A stretch of 64,000 bases of DNA, from contig CAMAWH010000003.1 in the NCBI GenBank assembly GCA_945861635.1, positions 62,001-126,000 of the forward strand, written 5' to 3'. Positions 58,315-64,000 of this stretch are shown in pieces. Within the stretch, counting starts at the first letter, position 1, and the number at the start of each line of letters is the position of its first letter. The notes under the pieces were generated by a model that worked only from the letters and a program-made list of their open reading frames with translations, was not told the DNA's origin and ran no database searches. The stretch is from Klebsiella pneumoniae. GTDB taxonomy: Bacteria > Myxococcota_A > UBA796 > SXON01. Position numbers and translations under genes: made by a program.

Positions 58315-58893
58315 CTACTTCTTGAGGGAGCGGGAAAAGCGGCCCCCGGAATATGCGTCGATTTGCGCAGTAAGCTCGGCGAGTCGCAACTCATTCTTGA
58401 TCTGTACCTTGATGTCACCGGGGTTCATCAGCATTTCCACTTGGAGACGGCGCCGCTCAAAGTAGAGGCGCGTCACTTCCTCGAGGACCTTGTCGCGCAA
58501 TTTCACGATGTCCTGGGCTTCGTTGATGACCCGAATGCGCTCACTCGACATCACCAGCTCATCAAGATGCCAGGTTGCTTTTGCGGTAATGGCGTTTCCC
58601 TGGTCCACACCCGTGGCCTTCAGGTGGGCGTCACCGGTCGGGTAGTCGTAGTCGTCGTCCTGCCCGTCGTCGTACTTGTAGGTCACGTCGAGCTGCGGCA
58701 GCCACGCCGCGTCCTTGCTGGCCGCCAACCACGCGTCCACGTACCGCGGGTCCGTCTTGGAGTAGTCCAAGGCCATTTGTTGCACGTCGAGGACCGCGGG
58801 CTCCCCCTTGAACGTGGCGAGCACCTCGTCGGCGGACTTGAACTCGCGTTCACCCGCGACAGCAGTAAGGGAAAGTGCGAGGAGGACGATCAT
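58315..58893 (-). CDS. Exported helical protein, paralogue of its neighbour's C-terminal module
   Basis: The protein has 192 residues. The signal MIVLLALSLTAVA (then GE) lacks basic residues. A Tyr/Asp-rich central part (YKYDDGQDDDYDYPTG) is followed by a long coiled region (LRDKVLEEVTRLYFERRRLQVEM, NELRLAELTAQIDAYSGGRF). This arrangement, beta strand, outer-membrane-like turn, helix pair, matches TolC/outer-membrane efflux modules and the last 220 residues of the gene upstream. It starts within that gene's stop (ATGA). A membrane or secretion role is likely but unproven. Confidence 0.65.
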   Translation of the reverse strand: MIVLLALSLTAVAGEREFKSADEVLATFKGEPAVLDVQQMALDYSKTDPRYVDAWLAASKDAAWLPQLDVTYKYDDGQDDDYDYPTGDAHLKATGVDQGNAITAKATWHLDELVMSSERIRVINEAQDIVKLRDKVLEEVTRLYFERRRLQVEMLMNPGDIKVQIKNELRLAELTAQIDAYSGGRFSRSLKK

Positions 58894-60749
58894 GGGTGGT
58901 CTCCGGGAAAAGGGGTCGTAGAACCTGTCGTAGTAGCAACGTTGGACGCGAGCGCGCGTCCGAAGGCGCCGTCGGTGTAGACATCGAGGCGGGCCTCGAT
59001 TTCCATCACCTTCAGTTCGTGGTCAACCATTTCCGACACGCCGGCGTCCGCCGGCGGGCTCGCGTTCAAAATGCGCTGTCGAGAAATGTAGGTATCCGCT
59101 ACCGTTTCGGCGAGCCGGAGGCGGTACGCCTGAATGCTGCTCGCGACGTTTGCGGCCGCAAGGATGGGCTGGGAGCTGCTGATGATCTGACCGTCCATCA
59201 CGAACAGGTCGTCGCCCCCGCTCGCCTCGTCGAACGATGTCCCTTCGTCGAAAGCGCCTTCCGCGACTTCAGCTGCGTCCGAGCTCTCTCCGGCCACGAT
59301 GGTGGCACCGCAACTGCCGAAGCACATATTTCCCGTCACCGACCAGCCGCTATCAATGCCGTCCTCTGTCTTTTCATCGACCCAATCGTTGTCACGCGTG
59401 AGGTTGTCATCCCAGCTGAACGTCACCTCGAATTGCGGGAGAAAGCGCGCCAACGCCGCTTTGCGAGCGAGGGAGAGCATGTCGGGATCGATACCGGCGC
59501 GGTTCGACGCCGTTGCTACGACCTCGTACAAAGGCGGCGCGCCGAACCTGTCTCCGCCGGGTCGGAGGCCGAGACCACCAACCCCCACGGCACCGCCGCG
59601 GACCAGACGCCAGACGCCCGAGGGGGAGGCCGCGAGCGGCGTCCGCTCCGCCATGGTGAATGCAACCAGCGTCGGGTCACGAAGTCCGCGATTCACCGGT
59701 TGCCAGGACACGCCCCCGTCCATCGTCTCCCACGCACCATCAAGCCCCCAAGCGAGCAAGTGACCCACGTCAAACTGCACCATTCCACGCGTACCGCGCA
59801 TCGGCTGTCCGCTCGTCAAATAAAAATTCCGACCGCCGTCATCCGAGCGGAAAACGCCTCGATCCGTCGCAACCCACAGGCCGCCCGCCCAGGCATGATC
59901 CACCAGTATGGCCGCCACCGCGCCGCCTTCAAGCGGCGCGCGCGACCAGCGTAAACCGTCCTCCGACCTGTACAGTCCACCGGCACCCCCGGCGTACAGA
60001 GCGCCCTCCGCGCCGGCGAGAGCCCGCACGGCACGCCCGTCGAACGCGTCCGACACGTCGATCCACGTGACGCCACCGTCGGGGGAAAGGAGGAGACCAC
60101 CTTCCATGCCCGCAGCAACTGTCTTTCCAAGCGCGGCAAACACTTGTGCGGATTGGGCATCGGAGACGTTTTCCCAAGCCCGGCCGCCGTTGTCGGACCG
60201 CCAGATTCCGTCCCGCCGCCCGGCCAGGGCAACGCCCGCCTGCGCAAAAACGACCACGGGCGCCTCGACGCCGCTGTCCGCCGCCTCCTTCAGTGTGTTG
60301 TCAAGGTCGGACGGTTGCACGGTGGGGTCGTTCGCCTCATTTCGTTCTGCTTCCCCCAGGCTCTCCGCGTCGAGCAGAAGCTGTTCGTCGTCGGGAATTT
60401 CTGGCGCGTCGACAAGCGGACGAAGCACGATCGACCAGGTGGCGCCATCATCTTCGGACCGCCAAATCGCACCGTTGCTGTCTCCGAGGAGGAGCGCGCC
60501 GTCGATCGCCGCCAGCCCAGAAAGTGCCAAAGAATCGGGCGTGTGCATCGGGAGCCAGCGGCCACGAAGGGCGTATCCGGGCTGGGGAAGGGCGCGGATC
60601 GTCGGCGCCACGTCGGCTGCGGGCGGGTCATTCGGTTGATCCGAAGGCGCCGGCGCATCGGCAGCCGGTGGCGTCGACGCGGGCGTGGTCGGCCGTCCGA
60701 CCTGCGGATCGGCGTACGCGAGCGCGGCCAGCAGAACCGGGACGAACAT
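58890..60749 (-). CDS. Exported BNR/sortilin-type propeller protein with helical C-terminus
   Basis: The protein has 619 residues. MFVPVLLAALAYA is a signal without basic residues. After a Pro/Ala-rich linker (about 20-50) come at least five BNR-type blades with the Asp-box motif S-x-D-x-G-x-x-W: SEDDGATW, SDNGGRAW, SPDGGVTW, SEDGLRW, SDDGGRNF. This forms a sialidase/photosystem-assembly-like propeller. The last 220 residues are helical and outer-membrane-efflux-like (AALARFLPQFEVTFSWDDN, LRLAETVADTYISRQRILN, VDHELKVMEIEARLDVYTDGAFGRAL), paralogous to the next gene. No catalytic residues were identified. Confidence 0.72.
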   Translation of the reverse strand: MFVPVLLAALAYADPQVGRPTTPASTPPAADAPAPSDQPNDPPAADVAPTIRALPQPGYALRGRWLPMHTPDSLALSGLAAIDGALLLGDSNGAIWRSEDDGATWSIVLRPLVDAPEIPDDEQLLLDAESLGEAERNEANDPTVQPSDLDNTLKEAADSGVEAPVVVFAQAGVALAGRRDGIWRSDNGGRAWENVSDAQSAQVFAALGKTVAAGMEGGLLLSPDGGVTWIDVSDAFDGRAVRALAGAEGALYAGGAGGLYRSEDGLRWSRAPLEGGAVAAILVDHAWAGGLWVATDRGVFRSDDGGRNFYLTSGQPMRGTRGMVQFDVGHLLAWGLDGAWETMDGGVSWQPVNRGLRDPTLVAFTMAERTPLAASPSGVWRLVRGGAVGVGGLGLRPGGDRFGAPPLYEVVATASNRAGIDPDMLSLARKAALARFLPQFEVTFSWDDNLTRDNDWVDEKTEDGIDSGWSVTGNMCFGSCGATIVAGESSDAAEVAEGAFDEGTSFDEASGGDDLFVMDGQIISSSQPILAAANVASSIQAYRLRLAETVADTYISRQRILNASPPADAGVSEMVDHELKVMEIEARLDVYTDGAFGRALASNVATTTGSTTPFPGDHP

Positions 60750-60757
60750 CGGCTCGC

Positions 60758-60763
60758 ATCCTA
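60758..60763 (-). promoter_or_regulatory. -10 element TAGGAT upstream of the propeller gene
   Basis: TAGGAT on the minus strand is 8 bases before the ATG at 60749, predicting a transcript start within about two bases of it. The same hexamer precedes the metallopeptidase operon at 51821. Confidence 0.4.
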
Positions 60764-60819
60764 CGCGGCGAAGGGGAGACGGTCAACGCGGCGACCCGAA
60801 CCGGATAAGCCGCGCGCGC

Positions 60820-62112
60820 ATGGTCTATCCCCTCGTGTTCCGCGGCGGCCGTGTTGTCGCGTGTGACGACAACGGCACGGTCTGCACGGCCGACCTGGCG
60901 GTCGTGGACGGCCTGATCGCCGCGATCGGACCCGACCTGGAAGGAACGGTCGAGGTGGATTGTCGGGATCGTTGGCTTCTACCTGGATTTGTTCAAACCC
61001 ACGTCCATCTTGTCCAGACGATTTTCCGCGACCTGGCCGACGACCTTGAACTGCTCGACTGGCTCCGGAAACGGACGTGGCCGTTCGAGCGCGCGCACGA
61101 TCCATCGACAACGCGCGATTCGGCGCGTCTGGGTATCGCCGAGCTTCTCGCCTCGGGCACCACCAGCGTCCTTGACATGGCGACGGTGCACCACACCGAC
61201 GAGGTGTTTCGAGCGGCGGAGGAGGCGGGGATTCGGCTGACGTGTGGCAAGGCGCAGATGGACCGGGACAACGAGGCCGGGCTCGGTGAAAGCACCGAGG
61301 CTTCACTACGAACCGCCTGCGACCTTGCCGATCGGTGGCATGGGCGCGGAAAGCTACGCTACGCCTTCGCGCCGCGCTTCGTGCCGTCCTGCACGGACAC
61401 GCTTTTACGGGAGAGCGCCGTCGAAGCACGGCGACGTGGCTGCATGATTCACACCCACGCAAGCGAAAACCGCGCCGAAGTCGAGCTGGTCCGAGCGCTG
61501 ACGGGAAGGGACAACGTCGAGCACCTCGACTCCCTCGGCGTCAGCGGACCGGACGTTGCGCTGGCGCATTGCATCCACCTCACCGAGTCCGAGGAGGACT
61601 TGCTCGCCCGAACACGTACGCGGGTGGTTCACTGCCCGTCGTCGAACTTCAAACTCGCCAGCGGGATCGCGCGGATTCCGGAGCTGCTTGCCAAGGGGGT
61701 GCATGTTTCCCTCGGCGCGGATGGAGCGCCGTGCAACAACCGACTCGACATGTTCGCCGAAATGCGGCTGGCCGCGTTGATGCAGAAGCCGCGCCTCGGC
61801 GCAACCGCCCTTCCCGCCACTGGGGTGCTCCGCATGGCCACGGCGCTGGGTGCCGAGGCCCTCAATCTGAACGCCGGCGAACTTGAGGTGGGAAAGGTCG
61901 CCGACATCCAGATCATCCGTCCGACCCCGTGGAGCGGCGGGGAAGCCCACGCCGCCATGGTCTACACTTTTGACGCGCGCGCAGTCGAATCCGTGTGGGT
62001 CGGCGGCGTCAAGGTCGCGGCCCACGGTCGCTGTCTTGCGTGGGACGACGGCGAACTGCGCGCTTCGTGCACCCGATCTCTCGCGCGTCTACGCGCTCGG
62101 ACGGGGATTTGA
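60820..62112 (+). CDS. Amidohydrolase, 5'-deoxyadenosine/SAH deaminase-like
   Basis: The protein has 430 residues from the ATG at 60820. The metal-dependent hydrolase motifs are HVHLVQTIFRDLADDLELLDWL (HxH, near residue 63), HTHASEN, a third His in LAHCIHLT and LGADGAPCNN with the catalytic Asp. The LADDLELLDWL segment is typical of 5'-deoxyadenosine, methylthioadenosine and S-adenosylhomocysteine deaminases rather than cytosine deaminase. It converts an adenine moiety to hypoxanthine. The XdhC-type gene follows with an overlap, consistent with onward purine oxidation. Confidence 0.88.
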   Translation: MVYPLVFRGGRVVACDDNGTVCTADLAVVDGLIAAIGPDLEGTVEVDCRDRWLLPGFVQTHVHLVQTIFRDLADDLELLDWLRKRTWPFERAHDPSTTRDSARLGIAELLASGTTSVLDMATVHHTDEVFRAAEEAGIRLTCGKAQMDRDNEAGLGESTEASLRTACDLADRWHGRGKLRYAFAPRFVPSCTDTLLRESAVEARRRGCMIHTHASENRAEVELVRALTGRDNVEHLDSLGVSGPDVALAHCIHLTESEEDLLARTRTRVVHCPSSNFKLASGIARIPELLAKGVHVSLGADGAPCNNRLDMFAEMRLAALMQKPRLGATALPATGVLRMATALGAEALNLNAGELEVGKVADIQIIRPTPWSGGEAHAAMVYTFDARAVESVWVGGVKVAAHGRCLAWDDGELRASCTRSLARLRARTGI

Positions 62113-62903
62113 ACTGGGCGCGGCTTACGACGATTCGCGAGCCCGTCGCGCTTGCCACGGTGATCGGAGTGGACGGCTCGGCCCCCCGCCAGGCGGGCGC
62201 GCGCATGCTCGTGTACGCGGATGGTCGAATCGAGGGCACGGTTGGCGGCGGCAATTTTGAGTATCGGGTAATCGCCGCGGCAAAGGCGGTGCTCGCTGAC
62301 CGGAAGCCGCGCCGCTTTGCCGTTCATCTCACCCGCGACCTCGGCATGTGCTGCGGGGGCGCCATGGAGGTCTATATCGAACCCATTCTTCCAACGCCGT
62401 TGCTCGTCGTCTACGGCGCCGGCCACGTCGCCCAGCCGACGGCGGCGTTGGCGGTGTCCATCGGCTTCAGCGTCACAGTCGTAGACGAACGCGAGGAATT
62501 TGCCGCGCCCGAACGATTCCCAGGTTGCGACATCGTTTGCGGCGATGGGCGGCGGCACGCACGAGCGCAGGAATGCGACGAACGGACGCATATTCTCATC
62601 GTGACGCACGATCATGCGCTCGATCAGGATCTGCTTGAAATCCTGTTGGCGAAACCATGGGGGTGGTGCGGGCTCATCGGCAGTCGGGCAAAGATTGCCA
62701 AGTTCTACCTTCGGTTACGGGCGGCTGGCGCGGACGACGCGCTCTTTCCCCGGGTGAGCGCACCCGTCGGGCTGGACGTCGGCGCCGAAACCCCGGAAGA
62801 AATCGCGATCAGCATCGCCGCCGAGTTGGTCGCCTGTCGGCGTGGCCGAACCGGCGTGATCGCCAGAATGAGCGCGGGCGGGCTTACGACGCGAAAGGCG
62901 TGA
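62067..62903 (+). CDS. xdhC: XdhC/CoxF-family molybdoenzyme accessory protein
   Basis: The protein has 278 residues from the GTG at 62067, overlapping the deaminase gene by 46 bases; a TTG at 62109 (TTGA overlap) would give a shorter, also plausible form. Signature blocks: PVALATVIGVDGSAPRQAGARMLV at the start, GTVGGGNFE, CCGGAMEVYIEP and a Rossmann-like C-terminal domain with VYGAGHVAQPTAALA and GLIGSRAKI. XdhC binds and inserts sulfurated molybdenum cofactor into xanthine dehydrogenase-type enzymes; none is in the window. Confidence 0.85.
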   Translation: MHPISRASTRSDGDLNWARLTTIREPVALATVIGVDGSAPRQAGARMLVYADGRIEGTVGGGNFEYRVIAAAKAVLADRKPRRFAVHLTRDLGMCCGGAMEVYIEPILPTPLLVVYGAGHVAQPTAALAVSIGFSVTVVDEREEFAAPERFPGCDIVCGDGRRHARAQECDERTHILIVTHDHALDQDLLEILLAKPWGWCGLIGSRAKIAKFYLRLRAAGADDALFPRVSAPVGLDVGAETPEEIAISIAAELVACRRGRTGVIARMSAGGLTTRKA

Positions 62904-62928
62904 ACCGGCCGCAGCAGGCCGCCGGCGT

Positions 62929-63537
62929 TTACTTTGCCCGTTCCGCCATCGCGGCGTCGATGACTTCCAGCAGCCGGTCGAGCTTGAGCGGCTTTTCCAT
63001 ATAGGCAACGAAGCCTTCCTTGTGCACCCGCTCCTCGATCTGCGGATCGCGGTACGCCGTGCACGCAATCACCGGAATCGCCCGCATCTCCACATCTTCC
63101 CGCATCATGCGCAGCACCTCGAACCCGTCCATATCGGGCATGAGGATGTCCATCAGTACGACGGCCGGGCGGAACCGCGCGACGGTCAGCCCAGCCGCGA
63201 AACCACTTTCCGCGACCTCCACCTCGTACCCGCCCTTGAGCACCAGGTATTCGCGCACGACGCCTGAAAAATCGGTTTCATCGTCTACAATCAGCACCCT
63301 TCGCGACTCGGGAGCCTGCTCGTCGATGTCTTCGGGGAGCGGGTAGTTATTCTGGCGGGCGAAAAGAATGAGATCGTCCCCCCGAATTCGCCGATGGCCG
63401 CCGGGAGTCTTGTGCGCGACGAGCATGCCGCTGTTGACCCAATTCACGACGGTGGGCGGGGAAACGCCAAGGAATTTCGCCACCTGAAAGGTCGTGAAGT
63501 AGGTTGGACCCGTCGTTTCCGATTTCTTGCGAGCCAT
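62929..63537 (-). CDS. Response regulator with N-terminal helix-turn-helix
   Basis: The protein has 202 residues. Residues about 12-62 are an excisionase/MerR-like helix-turn-helix (FTTFQVAKFLGVSPPTVVNWVNSGML...TPGGHRRI), and 78-200 a receiver domain with DDE, phospho-acceptor Asp in VVLMDILMPDMDG and the K in EKPLKLDRL. The DNA-binding part preceding the receiver is the reverse of the usual order. It overlaps the upstream GGDEF-like gene by one base, so the two are co-translated. No histidine kinase is in the window. Confidence 0.88.
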   Translation of the reverse strand: MARKKSETTGPTYFTTFQVAKFLGVSPPTVVNWVNSGMLVAHKTPGGHRRIRGDDLILFARQNNYPLPEDIDEQAPESRRVLIVDDETDFSGVVREYLVLKGGYEVEVAESGFAAGLTVARFRPAVVLMDILMPDMDGFEVLRMMREDVEMRAIPVIACTAYRDPQIEERVHKEGFVAYMEKPLKLDRLLEVIDAAMAERAK

Positions 63538-63998
63538 CAGATTTCCTTCGCGCGAAAGGGCGCCGTCAAGGCGTCCGGTGGAAGCGTGGTGACATCCACC
63601 GCACGCGCGGTAACCTGTACCGATACGCGGGACACCCCCAATCGTGGCTTCGCCTGGCCAATCGCATCCTCAATCTCGACCGCAATTGCCTCGGCTTCGT
63701 CCGATGTTCTCCCCGGCATGACCAGCAGAAACGCGTCGTCCTCCACTCGTCCGACCAGATCGCCCGGCCGCGCCCGGTCTCGGACGACCCCGGCAACCCA
63801 GAGCAGCAGTTGATCTCCCACAACCCAACCGTACGCACGATTGATATGTTTGAGATCCACGATGTCCACGTGCACGGCAGGCAGCGGCCGACCCGCCAGC
63901 CGACACTCCTCCACGAGTTCGGGCAGGCGCGCTCCGACGTACATGGCCGTTTCAAGTCCCGTCAACGTATCGGGTGCGCGCCCCGCGACTCCCGCCAT
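63537..63998 (-). CDS. Degenerate GGDEF-domain protein (may continue beyond window)
   Basis: The visible part has 153 residues. It reads as a diguanylate-cyclase-type fold: DTLTGLETAMYV near the start (like DxLTGLxNR), VHVDIVDLKHINRAYGWVVGDQLLLWVAGVV with the first metal Asp, but the GGDEF signature is RVEDD (VGRVEDDAFLLV), so c-di-GMP synthesis is unlikely. The ATG at 63998 may not be the true start because the frame is open to the window edge. It lies directly upstream of the response regulator and could be a dead-enzyme receptor or regulator. Confidence 0.7.
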   Translation of the reverse strand: MAGVAGRAPDTLTGLETAMYVGARLPELVEECRLAGRPLPAVHVDIVDLKHINRAYGWVVGDQLLLWVAGVVRDRARPGDLVGRVEDDAFLLVMPGRTSDEAEAIAVEIEDAIGQAKPRLGVSRVSVQVTARAVDVTTLPPDALTAPFRAKEI

Positions 63999-64000
63999 CG

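Noticed and set aside
63537..63998. Active diguanylate cyclase
   Set aside because: The GGDEF signature is RVEDD, which lacks the glycines that bind GTP.
1..64000. tRNA, rRNA, insertion sequences or prophage genes
   Set aside because: I saw no cloverleaf-like sequence, transposase, integrase, phage structural gene or flanking repeats. A covariance-model scan was not possible here.

Overview
The window is GC-rich, almost gap-free bacterial chromosome with no rRNA, tRNA, insertion sequence or CRISPR array that I can see. The gene repertoire suggests a Gram-negative predator or soil-type bacterium of the Myxococcota (former Deltaproteobacteria). It has many lipoproteins with Asp/Thr-rich spacers and a MopE-type metal-binding motif, outer-membrane barrels, a Ser/Thr kinase with an HCD catalytic loop, an NtrC regulator, System I cytochrome c maturation and lipoxygenases. 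This placement is inferred from gene content only.

Layout. 1-2197: minus-strand operon (methyltransferase, lipoprotein, CPBP protease cut by the window edge). 2236-7015: epimerase, amidase lipoprotein, von Willebrand-like protein, small very basic protein. 7125-9650: fused aspartokinase/diaminopimelate decarboxylase. 10403-19131: the most notable region, an apparent oxylipin island. It holds a membrane adenylate cyclase, a lipoxygenase, a lipoprotein, a patatin-like phospholipase of the neuropathy-target-esterase type with two cyclic-nucleotide-binding domains, a CYP74-type P450 and a second lipoxygenase. 19192-21701: two beta-helix lipoproteins. 21722-26867: kinase, MazG, FxsA, Nudix, von Willebrand lipoprotein, glycan-binding protein. 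26949-32324: outer-membrane barrel, TlpA, NtrC regulator, MopE lipoprotein, thioesterase. 32321-36113: GDP-6-deoxyhexose genes (manC, gmd, rmd) and trmL. 36806-43766: complete ccmABCDEFGHI operon. 43802-48047: phospholipase D-like protein, Asp-repeat lipoprotein, small membrane proteins, Fpg. 48068-51821: six-gene overlapping envelope operon containing a [3Fe-4S] ferredoxin. 51834-58286: phosphopantetheinyl transferase, hypothetical genes, guaA. 58315-60749: propeller/helical protein pair. 60820-64000: deaminase, XdhC, a response regulator and a degenerate GGDEF protein.

How the genes may work together. In the oxylipin island a cAMP source (cyclase), a cAMP-bindable acyl hydrolase, two lipoxygenases and a CYP74 enzyme form every step expected for cAMP-controlled release of fatty acids, their peroxidation, and conversion of the hydroperoxides to allene oxides, aldehydes or epoxyalcohols. 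The enzyme families are read directly from conserved motifs; the pathway and its control are inference. Two further patterns run through the window. Many first genes of transcription units have a TAnnnT-like element 11-14 bases before the start codon, as expected for leaderless mRNAs. Many exported proteins have very short signal peptides with no Lys or Arg.
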